Below are positions 38,701 through 47,060 of a DNA stretch of 64,000 nucleotides, one piece after another. This DNA comes from Bacteroidales bacterium (GTDB lineage Bacteria > Bacteroidota > Bacteroidia > Bacteroidales > Muribaculaceae). Position numbers and translations under genes: made by a program. The notes under the pieces are model-generated. The model was not told the DNA's origin and made no database searches. It saw only the letters and a list, made by a program, of their open reading frames with translations. Where the stretch lies: contig JAJBUG010000091.1 of the NCBI GenBank assembly GCA_020860515.1, positions 1-64,000 on the forward strand, in the 5' to 3' direction. Each line of letters opens with the position of its first letter. Positions within the stretch are counted from its first letter, which is position 1.

Positions 38701-39160
38701 GGTTGGCACGAGGGGCAGTATAAGTACCGAGGACTTCCGCCACACTGCCATCAGCATTCTTAGCTGTTACCACCACGCCATCCTGAGCATCAGTACCAAA
38801 GCGCTGGATATACATACTTACGCCCGTAGGAGTAAAGGTCAACCCCTTAGATGGTTTCACGTAAAGTGTGATAGCTTGGGTGTCGCCTGAAGGCTTGAAC
38901 TTTACAAACACAACATCAGGGATAAGGTCATCAGCAGTGCGTTTGGCTGACCCCGTGACTTCCAAATCACCCGAGTCAAACGATGTGACTGAGAAGCCGT
39001 CGGCTGGCACAACGCTGCTCACTTGGTTGTAGGTGTCCACGCTGTTGCATGCCCATACAACCTCGGCAGGTTCCGAGGAATATACAGTCTGGCCCCATGC
39101 AGCAGGCACGCACATGGCAGCAACAGCCGACCCCATAAGCAAGAGTTTCTTTCTTGTCAT
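35774..39160 (-). CDS. Multidomain CE8 pectin methylesterase
   Basis: This secreted enzyme (1128 residues) is predicted to remove methyl esters from homogalacturonan. The ATG at 39160 gives a signal peptide ending AAWGQ. Repeats of the InlB/bacterial-repeat type occupy about 225-385 (GYQFVNWTEADGTVV, TFTNWSDGQSS). A jelly-roll-like segment follows (about 390-560, starting VGWDFYLSGSNGR), then an SbsA-type Ig domain (about 565-670, NGKIVLTFDEKVVV). The CE8 beta-helix spans about 675-1010, with GYQDTW (818), GRTDYLCG (843) and LGRPWG (902), which supply the catalytic Gln, Asp and Arg. The C terminus (TYYNTQGQIVTSAAKGIVIR) resembles a type-A T9SS sorting signal. It has its own promoter, divergent from the GH105 operon. 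The modules N-terminal to CE8 probably bind glycan or act as spacers. Confidence 0.9.
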   Translation of the reverse strand: MTRKKLLLMGSAVAAMCVPAAWGQTVYSSEPAEVVWACNSVDTYNQVSSVVPADGFSVTSFDSGDLEVTGSAKRTADDLIPDVVFVKFKPSGDTQAITLYVKPSKGLTFTPTGVSMYIQRFGTDAQDGVVVTAKNADGSVAEVLGTYTAPRANHDTSTDKYASNDNWTNQVVIEMTADQQAKFASEEGFYITATVGVNSNKEGGFSDIHITGLIDGTREEVAKYTLSAVADPAQAGTVTLNPAAEEYEVGTEVTVSVEKNFGYQFVNWTEADGTVVSENEKFTYVVEKDAVLTANFNVLNTYNLALAVDGGANDYMVTTSPAGTTVDGKLMFEEGTAVKLTASSNPILTFTNWSDGQSSSEITVNIDSDKSYTASYSAIDFIVGWDFYLSGSNGRTADFASEDNDAAQLVLRKEDGTTSSWLDKSEEAAGGYEGRPGAVNWKTDGLGAYYWQTRVNAEAFTDISVLGAMVYNYNAYTTYDLQASIDGENWETVGEIVMSGAKNWSDYEITLPKTYDNQPVLYLRWIADQESAIAGTESNNDGATMGATYILGTAALVNDGTAPVLVSAIPEEGSNTASINGKIVLTFDEKVVVTEDAAASLGSLTLTPTVSGTTVIFPYKNLAYATEYTFCLPANSVSDRTENYYDSDIIINFTTKTRPAVAKALYDFVVPADGTMAEAIAAANSRSDKNVRYRIFVKKGTYALPLSESNTITSDDGNAYPSPITNITGAKISFIGEDRDETIITNLPDGSPTFAGTYGTTSVYDGIGKSDVLQLQSSATENYFQDITIKSGIDDALGRNLAVQDKADRTIYANVCLYGYQDTWTSNNSSARYYFEGGVLRGRTDYLCGKGDAYFNGVTLQNAGTGGYIAVPSVPRMYGYIFKDCEIVGESTSNSGNYTLGRPWGQGTPIAVYIDTKMTSQPSAIGWSEMSNGYPKRFAEYNSTTAAGTQIDLSGRKTDFNGMTGVNDPALTQDEAENYFTYANAMGGDDDWDPASDAEQAPAPTNVVIEDLLLSWDNSDYASLWVICFDGHAEIFTIEPQFDLSMLNYVGTEEVSVRAANEMGGLGEAVVAVTKTPDSLSSVASNGTVVKTTYYNTQGQIVTSAAKGIVIRIDTLSDGTTRASKLAK

Positions 39161-39277
39161 TTTAAATAGATTTAGGGTTAATAAATAGATATGATGGTTT
39201 TTGATCAATAGATTATTATAATGAGGCAATAATGATTGATATCTCATGGACGATCAAGGCAAATCGCTATTATACTG

Positions 39278-39309
39278 CAAATTTACAAATAATCTTTTGT
39301 TTCCCCAAA
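39278..39309 (-). promoter_or_regulatory. Promoter of the CE8 gene
   Basis: On the minus strand TTTG (39306-39309) and TAAATTTG (39278-39285) are 20 nt apart, a perfect match to the Bacteroidetes consensus. It predicts a 5' leader of about 110 nt before the CE8 ATG, much longer than for the divergent GH105 gene. Confidence 0.8.
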
Positions 39310-39314
39310 TAATC

Positions 39315-39346
39315 TTTGTTTCTGTTAGGATTTTTTACTAACTTTG
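39315..39346 (+). promoter_or_regulatory. Promoter of the GH105-GH28 operon
   Basis: TTTG (39315-39318) and TAACTTTG (39339-39346) are 20 nt apart, a perfect consensus match. The GH105 ATG is 23 nt downstream of the -7 element. The -33 ends of this promoter and of the divergent CE8 promoter are only 5 nt apart, so their upstream regions interleave. Confidence 0.82.
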
Positions 39347-39369
39347 CAAACCAACCTAAAATTAATAAC

Positions 39370-40499
39370 ATGAGAAAAATCATTATTGCCTTGCTGGTGA
39401 TTGCCGCTTGCTTATCGGTAAAGGGACAAGAGGTGTTACCTGAGCGATCCGAAATCCTTAAGACATTGATCAAAGTAAATGATCGATATATGCGTGCGCA
39501 TCCAGATCCAATTGAGAAGATCCCTTATTACTCACGCAACAAGGTATATGAGGCAAATATCTGGACACGCGGAGTGTATTTCGAGGGCCTAATGGCTCTT
39601 TATGGAATTTATCCCGACAATCGATATTACGATTATGCCTATCATTGGGCCGATGGTCACAAATGGGGCTTCCGCCGCGATGACACCACCACGCGCAATG
39701 CCGACAACTATTGCTGCGGTCAGACCTATGTGGACCTTTATCGTCTAACGCCCGATCCAAAAATGCTTACCAAGACAAAAGCTGGCATGAATATGCTGGT
39801 GAATACGCCCCAAATTGATGATTGGACATGGATTGACGCCATACAGATGGGGATGCCCCTTTTGGCAAAGCTTGGCAAAGAAACTGGTGAGGAAAAATAC
39901 TATGCCAAAGCTCGGCAAATGTACCAATGGACACGAGATTCATTAGCAGGAGGGCTATATAATGAATCCGACGGGCTATGGTGGCGCGATAAGGATTTCA
40001 CCCCTCCCTATAAAGAGCCTAATGGAAAAATTGCTATTGGAGCCGAGGGAATGGCTGGGTAGTAGCGGCTTTGGTTAGAGTGCTTGATGAGCTGCCAGAA
40101 CAACATCCTGACCGCCAACTCTACGAATCTGATCTCAAATCCATGCTTAAAGCAGCTAAGAACTGCCGCCGAGATGATGGCTTTTGGAATGTATCGCTTC
40201 ACGATCCATCTAACTATGGAGGCAAGGAACTGACTGGCACAGCTCTGTTGGTTTATGGCATGGCCTGGGCGGTCAATAAGGGTTTAATTCCTCGCAGCGA
40301 GTATCTTCCAGTGATCGCTTCGTCGTGGAACGCTATGGTCACCGATGCCGTGCATCCTGATGGTTACTTAGGTTATGTGCAAGGCACTGGCAAAGAACCA
40401 AAAGATGGACAACCTGTTAGCTATGACTCAAAACCTGACTTCGACGATTATGGCACTGGCTGTTTCCTATTAGCTGGCTCTGAAGTTTACAAACTATAA
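39370..40499 (+). pseudogene. GH105 unsaturated rhamnogalacturonyl hydrolase, one-base frameshift
   Basis: GH105 enzymes remove the 4,5-unsaturated uronic acid left by pectate or rhamnogalacturonan lyases. The first frame (231 codons from the ATG at 39370) has a signal peptide (LSVKGQ), WTRGVYFEGLMALY and WTWIDAIQMGMPLLAKLG, then stops at 40060-40062. The second frame continues with VRVLDELPEQ and ends in DDYGTGCFLLAGSEVYKL. The break is at an A5 run (40026-40030): one extra A gives NGKNCYWSRGNGWVVAALVRV, the conserved family motif. With that base the gene encodes about 376 residues, the normal length. So it is either intact with a sequencing error or a very recent null. The GH28 gene follows after 10 bp. 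Confidence 0.85.
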
Positions 40500-40509
40500 A
40501 TTGGCAGAT

Positions 40510-41751
40510 ATGAAGCATTTCATTTTCCCTTTCCTTTTAATCCTAACTGTCGTAAATCCAAGCATCTCTCAGGAATATTGGCCTAATGGGGAAGCAATTG
40601 ACCAGTGGTTTGCTGAAGAAGACAAAATTGATGTGGAATCGCTTGGGAAACAATACATTGTGACTAATTACGGAGTGGTGGATAATGATTCCACGCTTAT
40701 CCAAACTGAGGCATTGCAGGCAGTAATTGATTTGGCTGCTGACCAAGGAGGAGGCGTAATCGTAATTCCTGAAGGCACCTTCCTCTCAGGTTCACTATTC
40801 TTTAAGCCTAACACTCACCTTCACATACAACAAGGAGGCCGACTAAAAGGCAGCAATCGCATCAAGCACTTTCCAATCAAAACTACTCGAATGGAGGGGC
40901 AAACTCTCAATTATTTCTGTGCCCTGTTGAATGCCGATTCTCTCTCTGGCTTTACAATCACAGGACCCGGAACAATCGACGGAAATGGGCATGACTACTG
41001 GGAAGAATTTTGGATTCGCCGCCAGTACAATCCTCAATGCACCAACCTTGAGGCGATGCGTCCGCGCCTCCTTTACATTTCCAACTGCGATAATGTGACC
41101 ATTCAAGATGTAAACCTTGTAAACTCACCATTCTGGACATCCCATTATTACCGCTGCCATCATGTAAAGATTCTTGATTGCACCATTTACGCACCTACCG
41201 AGGGAATAAAGGCACCATCATCTGACGCTATCGACCTTGACGCATGTCACGATGTGTTGGTCAAAGGGTGCTATATGCACGTTAATGATGATGCAGTGGT
41301 GCTTAAAGGTGGCAAAGGCACCTACGCTGATCTTGATCCCAATAATGGACCCAACTATAACATAATGATACGTGACTGCAATTATGGCACTGTGCACGGA
41401 TGCATCACATTTGGATCAGAGAGCCTTCACGATTACAATGTGGTGCTTCGCGACATCAATGTGGACGGGGCCAATCGAGTTATATGGTTCAAGATGCGTC
41501 CCGACACTCCGCAACATTATGAATACTTCCTGGCTGAGAACATCCGAGGCAATGCCAAGAACTTCATAGTGCTTCTGCCTTGGACTCAATTCTACAAACC
41601 AGAAGACAGACCCGACATGCCAAAATCAAGAGTCAACAACATAGAGATTCGCAATATCGACATAGAGTGTCCCATGATGCTCAACATGAAACCATCCGAA
41701 AAGTACACTATCGACAATTTCACTCTTGAGGGTGAAAATATCGTGCTATAA
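40510..41751 (+). CDS. GH28 polygalacturonase-like glycosidase
   Basis: This secreted beta-helix enzyme (413 residues) is predicted to cut galacturonic-acid linkages in pectin fragments. The ATG at 40510 opens a signal peptide (MKHFIFPFLLILTV...SISQEYW); a TTG 9 nt upstream is less likely. Family motifs are TITGPGTIDGNGHDYWE-like residues in FTITGPGTIDGNGHDYWEE, SSDAIDLDAC, VNDDAVVLKGGKG and VHGCITFGSES, which supply the Asp residues and the HG motif. It follows GH105 in one operon. Many GH28 enzymes in such loci act on rhamnogalacturonan, so strict polygalacturonase activity is not certain. Confidence 0.88.
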   Translation: MKHFIFPFLLILTVVNPSISQEYWPNGEAIDQWFAEEDKIDVESLGKQYIVTNYGVVDNDSTLIQTEALQAVIDLAADQGGGVIVIPEGTFLSGSLFFKPNTHLHIQQGGRLKGSNRIKHFPIKTTRMEGQTLNYFCALLNADSLSGFTITGPGTIDGNGHDYWEEFWIRRQYNPQCTNLEAMRPRLLYISNCDNVTIQDVNLVNSPFWTSHYYRCHHVKILDCTIYAPTEGIKAPSSDAIDLDACHDVLVKGCYMHVNDDAVVLKGGKGTYADLDPNNGPNYNIMIRDCNYGTVHGCITFGSESLHDYNVVLRDINVDGANRVIWFKMRPDTPQHYEYFLAENIRGNAKNFIVLLPWTQFYKPEDRPDMPKSRVNNIEIRNIDIECPMMLNMKPSEKYTIDNFTLEGENIVL

Positions 41752-41860
41752 TCCTTGTATTTTCCTGCGGAATGAGACAAAATCGAATAATTTCGCCTAA
41801 TGGGATAAAAAAGTACACCTTTTTGATAAAAATTTTCACCTATATCTCAAAAAAAAGTTG

Positions 41861-41868
41861 TAACTTAG
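41861..41868 (+). promoter_or_regulatory. Weak -7-like element before GH43-GH51
   Basis: TAACTTAG differs from TAnnTTTG by one base and lies 30 nt before the GH43 ATG in the 147-bp gap after GH28. No -33 match is visible, so it may be an activated promoter or not a promoter at all. Confidence 0.4.
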
Positions 41869-41898
41869 CACCGATTTAGGATTTCCTTTTATATAACC

Positions 41899-43419
41899 AT
41901 GAAACTATTTGATTTAGTACTAATTGTCTCATTATGCAACTTGGGATTACAGGGAGCGGGATTCGACCCGACTCCCTGTCCTAATCCTTGGGTTGACGAT
42001 TACGAGCAATTTTCCCATCCGACCGACTCAGCGCATTGGGGCACCTACAATGTGCACGATCCAGCCTGCCGCAAGGTTGGTGACTATTATTACATGTACT
42101 CTACCGATGCCATCTACATCGGCAAAGAGACCCGTGATGAGTTCCGTAAAAAGATAGGTGAATGGCCTAATGCCAATCATGGGTTCTTACAGATGCGCCG
42201 TTCAAAGGACCTGGTGAATTGGGAATTCATGGGTTGGGCATTTGACAGCATCCCAGCCGAGCCTGTAAAGTGGGTTAAGGACAACAATGAGGGTGAGAAA
42301 AAACGCCATGCTGCCAGCAATATATGGGCTCCGTATATGGTGCCAGCTCCGGATGGCAATGGCTACCGCATTTATTACTGTGTGTCGGCTTTTGGCGAGA
42401 AAACCTCTATGATTGCATTGGCCACAGCCCCAACCCCCCTGGGCCCTTGGACTCATCAGGGATCGGTTGTAAAAACCAACCAAGAAACCCCAATGAATGC
42501 CATCGATCCAACCATAAGCGATGTAATTGATGGAAAGCAATGGATGATTTATGGTTCCTATTTCGGAGGAATATATTGCGTGGAATTGGATCCAGCCACT
42601 GGATTTGTCAAAACAGATGGCGATCTGGGCCATCTTGTGGCTCGCCGAGCCAATTACAAAGAGGACAACTTGGAAGCTCCCGAGCTTATCTACTCACCTG
42701 AGTTTAACAAGTACTATCTCTTTGGAAGTTATGACCCCTTGATGACCACTTATAATGTGCGTGTAGGCCGAAGCGACAAGCCCGAGGGACCATTCTACGA
42801 CTTCAATGGCAAGCTGATGGCTGACACCACCAATAACTTGCCAATACTTACAGCACCCTACCAATTCGAGGGTCATCCTGGTTGGGCCGGAGTGGCTCAC
42901 TGCGGAGTTTTCAATGATGGAGATGGCAATTGGTTTATCTGTCATCAAGGACGTTTGGCACCCGAATATGAAAAGATTGATTTGCATCTGCGCCAACTCT
43001 TCTTCACCCCCGATGGCTGGCCTGTGATTTCACCCGAGCGATATGCTGGCACTGCTCAGCGCACATTTACCACCGAGGATTTAGAGGGCGAGTGGGAGAT
43101 AGTACGCATCCACGAACCCGAGGCTCGCCGCTCTTTAATGGCAGGCCAGGTAAGCGGTCCGGCTGGACCACTCCTTGATGGGGAACTATGCAAATCTGAG
43201 AGGCTAATACTGGAAAAAGGTGGAAATTTGGCGCAAAAAGAGGGGAAATGGCAATTTGAAGAAAAAAATCAACACTTATTGCTCAATATTAACACTGAAA
43301 CTATAAATAATTTAACTATCTTTGCAGGACAAGATTGGGAACGAGCTAACACCACAGTGCTATTCACCGGCCTCGACTCCCATGGCCGCTCCATTTGGGG
43401 CAAAAAGATAAGCCAATAA
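41899..43419 (+). CDS. GH43 arabinanase-like enzyme
   Basis: This secreted GH43 enzyme (506 residues) is predicted to cleave alpha-1,5-arabinan. It has a signal peptide (LCNLGLQGAG) without a lipobox Cys. The propeller carries YNVHDPACR (Asp near 53), NAIDPTISD (near 201) and NLEAPELIYSP (near 258). A C-terminal beta domain (from about 400) starts DLEGEWEIVRI and ends SIWGKK, as in the other GH43. It is not the same subtype as the lipoprotein copies, since the N-terminal FN3-like domain is absent and the propeller loops differ. It is followed after 24 bp by two GH51 genes that could finish the products to arabinose. Confidence 0.9.
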   Translation: MKLFDLVLIVSLCNLGLQGAGFDPTPCPNPWVDDYEQFSHPTDSAHWGTYNVHDPACRKVGDYYYMYSTDAIYIGKETRDEFRKKIGEWPNANHGFLQMRRSKDLVNWEFMGWAFDSIPAEPVKWVKDNNEGEKKRHAASNIWAPYMVPAPDGNGYRIYYCVSAFGEKTSMIALATAPTPLGPWTHQGSVVKTNQETPMNAIDPTISDVIDGKQWMIYGSYFGGIYCVELDPATGFVKTDGDLGHLVARRANYKEDNLEAPELIYSPEFNKYYLFGSYDPLMTTYNVRVGRSDKPEGPFYDFNGKLMADTTNNLPILTAPYQFEGHPGWAGVAHCGVFNDGDGNWFICHQGRLAPEYEKIDLHLRQLFFTPDGWPVISPERYAGTAQRTFTTEDLEGEWEIVRIHEPEARRSLMAGQVSGPAGPLLDGELCKSERLILEKGGNLAQKEGKWQFEEKNQHLLLNINTETINNLTIFAGQDWERANTTVLFTGLDSHGRSIWGKKISQ

Positions 43420-43443
43420 TATCACACTTAAACTAAGATATAC

Positions 43444-45423
43444 ATGAAAGTACCCCAACTAATTCTTGCCGCTGCTGCGGCAGCTGTGAGCCTTAGCGCA
43501 GGCGCCGTTACTGATCTCACGCTGCAGACCAACAAGGTGGGAGCTCCTGTGCAACCTACCATGTACGGCATCTTCTTTGAGGACATCAACTACGGTGCCG
43601 ACGGAGGCCTGTATGCTGAGAAAATCAAGAATCGTTCGTTTGAATTTCCTCAGGCTTTTATGGGCTGGTACACCTTCGGCGATGTGGAGCTGAAGGATGA
43701 TGGTCCATTCGAAAGAGCTCCACATTACGTGCGACTTGGCAATCCAGGCCATGCACATAAATGGAGCGGCCTTGAAAATGAAGGCTTCTTCGGAGTGTCA
43801 GTAGAGAAAGGAGAGAAATATCGCTTCAGCGTCTGGGCTCGCGTGCCAGATGGAGGCACCTCGAAGCTGCGAGTGGAGCTAATCAATCCATCACATCGCG
43901 AAAACCACCAAGCCATCGCCAAAGGTGAAATCACTGTCAATTCTAAGGAGTGGAAGAAGTACACCCTTGAGTTAACCCCCGAAGAGACCTTGAAGGAAGG
44001 CAAATTGCGTGTTTTCCTCGGAAAACCCGAAAACACCGTTGATTTGGAGCATGTATCACTCTTCCCAGTTGACACCTGGAATGGCCATGAAAATGGCATG
44101 CGCAAGGATTTGGCTCAAAAGCTGGCCGACCTGCATCCTGGAGTATTCCGATTCCCTGGCGGCTGCATCGTAGAAGGCACTGATTTGGATAGCCGCTATC
44201 AGTGGAAAAATACTGTAGGCCCAGTCGAGAACCGCCCAACCAACGAAAACCGTTGGCATTATACCTTTGATTATCGTTTCTTCCCCGACTATTATCAGAG
44301 CTACGGACTTGGATTCTATGAGTACTTCCTGCTTAGCGAGGAAATTGGCGCAGAGCCACTCCCCATCCTCAACGTGGGTCTCATTTGCCAGTTCCAAAAT
44401 GATCTTGACGCACAGCCATCGATGGATCAGATTCAACCCTTTATTCAAGATGCGCTTGATTTGATTGAGTTTGCTAATGGCGACGAAACTACTACCTGGG
44501 GCAAAGTGCGTGCAGATATGGGACACCCAGCACCCTTCAACCTCAAGTATCTCGGTATTGGCAATGAGCAATGGGATAGCATATATCCTCAACATCTTGA
44601 ACCCTTCTTGGCTCCTATCCGTCAGGCTTATCCTGACATCAAGCTCGTGGGTTCGTCGGGTCCTGACAGCGAGGGTGAACAATTCGACTTCCTTTGGCCT
44701 GAAATGACACGCCTGAAAGCTGACCTCGTTGACGAGCACTTCTACCGCCCCGAAAGCTGGTTCTTGGCTCAAGGCAAACGTTACGATGGTTACAATCGCA
44801 AAGGCCCCAAGGTATTCGCTGGCGAATATGCATGCCACGGCAAAGGTAAGAAATGGAACCATTTCAACGCAGCTCTGCTCGAAGCAGCCTTCATGACTGG
44901 CCTGGAACGCAATGCAGATATCGTGCACATGGCTACCTATGCTCCCCTGTTCGCTCACATCGATGGCTGGCAATGGCAACCCGACATGATCTGGTACGAC
45001 AATCTTGAATCTTGGCCCACTTGCAGCTATTATGTGCAGCAGCTTTACAGTGACAACAAAGGTACCAACGTGCTTCCTCTGCTCGATGCTAATAAGCAAC
45101 CCCTGACTGGCGGAGAGGGCCAAAACGGACTTTTTGCCTCCGCTGTCCTGGATGCAAACACAGGTGAGTATATAGTAAAAGTAGCCAACACTGGCGACCA
45201 GGCACAAGAACTTAATATCAACTTTGCTGGCATGAAGAAGAAAGAGGGCATCAATGGCGCGACCGTCATTACCTTGCATAGCGACAATCCCGATGCTGAA
45301 AACAGCCGCGAAAATCCCTCGTTAATCGTGCCCAAGCAGGAGCAAATTGCTATAGAGAACGCTCAGAATTGGACCACTGAAATTCCCGCTAAAACCTTCA
45401 AAGTTTACCGTTTCCACAAATGA
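43444..45423 (+). CDS. GH51 alpha-L-arabinofuranosidase, CBM-like domain
   Basis: This enzyme releases terminal L-arabinofuranose from arabinan. The 659-residue protein has a signal peptide, a start of mature protein typical of larger GH51 enzymes ([21 protein letters not shown]), and an inserted carbohydrate-binding-like beta-sandwich (about 75-200, [20 protein letters not shown]). The catalytic barrel has FRFPGGC, the acid/base Glu in [10 protein letters not shown] (about 375) and the nucleophile Glu in [10 protein letters not shown] (about 461). Its stop overlaps the start of the next GH51 gene by 4 nt, so the two are translationally coupled. Confidence 0.93.
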   Translation: MKVPQLILAAAAAAVSLSAGAVTDLTLQTNKVGAPVQPTMYGIFFEDINYGADGGLYAEKIKNRSFEFPQAFMGWYTFGDVELKDDGPFERAPHYVRLGNPGHAHKWSGLENEGFFGVSVEKGEKYRFSVWARVPDGGTSKLRVELINPSHRENHQAIAKGEITVNSKEWKKYTLELTPEETLKEGKLRVFLGKPENTVDLEHVSLFPVDTWNGHENGMRKDLAQKLADLHPGVFRFPGGCIVEGTDLDSRYQWKNTVGPVENRPTNENRWHYTFDYRFFPDYYQSYGLGFYEYFLLSEEIGAEPLPILNVGLICQFQNDLDAQPSMDQIQPFIQDALDLIEFANGDETTTWGKVRADMGHPAPFNLKYLGIGNEQWDSIYPQHLEPFLAPIRQAYPDIKLVGSSGPDSEGEQFDFLWPEMTRLKADLVDEHFYRPESWFLAQGKRYDGYNRKGPKVFAGEYACHGKGKKWNHFNAALLEAAFMTGLERNADIVHMATYAPLFAHIDGWQWQPDMIWYDNLESWPTCSYYVQQLYSDNKGTNVLPLLDANKQPLTGGEGQNGLFASAVLDANTGEYIVKVANTGDQAQELNINFAGMKKKEGINGATVITLHSDNPDAENSRENPSLIVPKQEQIAIENAQNWTTEIPAKTFKVYRFHK

Positions 45424-46958
45424 AAAATATTATCCTATTAGCCGCTGCAGCCGCAGCGCTTACGGCCAGCGCCAAGGGCGACGCTGTAACTGTAACTTTA
45501 GCTCCGAATCCCGATGCGCCAATGATTCCCAAGGAAATCTATGGCCAGTTTGCCGAGCATCTGGGCACATGCATCTATGGAGGCATCTGGGTAGGTCCCG
45601 AATCATCAATCCCTAACACCGATGGCTATCGCAACGATGTGCTGGGTGCCATGCGCGAACTTCAGGTGCCTGTGCTTCGCTGGCCAGGTGGTTGCTTTGC
45701 TGATGAATATCACTGGATGGATGGCATTGGTCCTAAGGAAAACCGTCCGAGAATGGTCAACAACAACTGGGGTGGCACCGTCGAAGACAACAGCTTCGGC
45801 ACCAACGAATTTTTCAACCTCTGTGAGCTAATCGGTTGCGAGCCCTATCTGAGCGGCAACGTGGGCAGCGGCACAGTGGCCGAGTTGGCTCAATGGGTTG
45901 AATATATCACCGCTGAGGATGGTCCGATGGCCAAGCTGCGCAAGCAAAATGGCCGCGAGAAACCATGGCATCTGAAATACCTGGGTGTTGGCAACGAGAG
46001 CTGGGGTTGCGGTGGCAACTTCGTGCCGGAATACTATGCCAATGTATATCGTCGCTATCAGACTTACTGTCGCGATTTCGATGGCAATCATCTCTACAAG
46101 ATTGCTTCTGGTGCCAGTGATTATGATTACAACTGGACCGAAGTGATGATGAAGAATGCTGGTCGCCTGATGAATGGCATCTCGCTCCACTATTACACAG
46201 TGACCGGCTGGAGTGGAAGCAAAGGAGCAGCCACAAAGTTCGACACTGATGATTATTACTGGACTCTCGGCAAGTGCCTTGAGATCGAAGATGTGGTAAA
46301 GAAGCATTGCGATATCATGGACAAGTATGATCCTAAGTGCAATGTGAATCTGCTCGTTGACGAGTGGGGCACCTGGTGGGACGAAGAGCCTGGCACAGTA
46401 CCTGGCCACCTGTATCAACAGAACACCATGCGCGATGCCATGGTTGCTGCCCTCTCACTTAATGTCTTCCACAAGTTCACCAAGCGCGTGTCGATGACCA
46501 ACATCGCTCAGTTTGCCAATGTGCTTCAGTCGATGGTTCTGACAAAGGACGACCAGATGGTACTTACTCCTACTTATTATGTATTTAAGATGTATGTGCC
46601 TCACCAGAACGCACAATTTGTGCCTCTGAGCACCAATAGCGGCTATCGCCAAGTAGAAGGCGGACGTCTTGTGCCCAATGTGAGCGCTACCGCCTCAACC
46701 AAGGATGGACAGTACACCATTTCACTCGTGAATGTGGACCTGGATAACACACAAGATATCAACATTCCCCTCTCAGCTCTTGGCAAGAAGAACATGACAG
46801 TCGCGGGAGAAATCCTGACCTGCACCAATATTGATGATTACAATGATTTTGGTTCTGAGAAAATCTCTGTTGCACCATTCAATGGCGCTAAGATCAGTAA
46901 TGGCAATCTTACCTTGACTATGCCTGCCAAATCAATAATCACTCTCATCCTAAAGTAA
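45420..46958 (+). CDS. GH51 alpha-L-arabinofuranosidase, compact form
   Basis: This second arabinofuranosidase (512 residues) is of the compact, non-inserted GH51 type. It has a signal peptide ([15 protein letters not shown]), then [34 protein letters not shown], the acid/base Glu in [12 protein letters not shown] (about 191) and the nucleophile Glu in [15 protein letters not shown] (about 313). The C-terminal beta-sandwich follows. Two distinct GH51 types side by side suggest complementary linkage preferences (backbone ends versus alpha-1,2/1,3 branches), which is inference. The operon ends at a strong terminator 23 bp downstream. Confidence 0.93.
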   Translation: MKNIILLAAAAAALTASAKGDAVTVTLAPNPDAPMIPKEIYGQFAEHLGTCIYGGIWVGPESSIPNTDGYRNDVLGAMRELQVPVLRWPGGCFADEYHWMDGIGPKENRPRMVNNNWGGTVEDNSFGTNEFFNLCELIGCEPYLSGNVGSGTVAELAQWVEYITAEDGPMAKLRKQNGREKPWHLKYLGVGNESWGCGGNFVPEYYANVYRRYQTYCRDFDGNHLYKIASGASDYDYNWTEVMMKNAGRLMNGISLHYYTVTGWSGSKGAATKFDTDDYYWTLGKCLEIEDVVKKHCDIMDKYDPKCNVNLLVDEWGTWWDEEPGTVPGHLYQQNTMRDAMVAALSLNVFHKFTKRVSMTNIAQFANVLQSMVLTKDDQMVLTPTYYVFKMYVPHQNAQFVPLSTNSGYRQVEGGRLVPNVSATASTKDGQYTISLVNVDLDNTQDINIPLSALGKKNMTVAGEILTCTNIDDYNDFGSEKISVAPFNGAKISNGNLTLTMPAKSIITLILK

Positions 46959-46981
46959 ATTTTACGCTATTATGTAAAAAT

Positions 46982-47005
46982 GGGAGCCTTTGGCTCCCAT
47001 TTTTT
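46982..47005 (+). terminator. Intrinsic terminator after GH51
   Basis: GGGAGCC and GGCTCCC form a perfect 7-bp stem with a TTT loop, followed by A and a T6 tract. The tract also supplies the -33 TTTG of the lysA promoter. Confidence 0.88.
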
Positions 47006-47034
47006 GTGTATTTGATAGTTTTTTATTAATTTTG
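47003..47034 (+). promoter_or_regulatory. Promoter of lysA
   Basis: TTTG (47003-47006) and TAATTTTG (47027-47034) are 20 nt apart, a perfect Bacteroidetes promoter. Its -33 box lies within the T tract of the preceding terminator. The lysA ATG is 26 nt downstream. Confidence 0.8.
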
Positions 47035-47060
47035 CGGTCAATTAGAAAGAAAAAACGAAT

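Noticed and set aside
44056..45279. Open frame of 407 codons on the minus strand opposite the first GH51 gene
   Set aside because: It is fully antisense to a gene with complete GH51 motifs, has no recognisable family features or signal, and follows from the codon bias of the real gene. Similar antisense frames over susC, susD, HTCS and nifJ were left out for the same reason.
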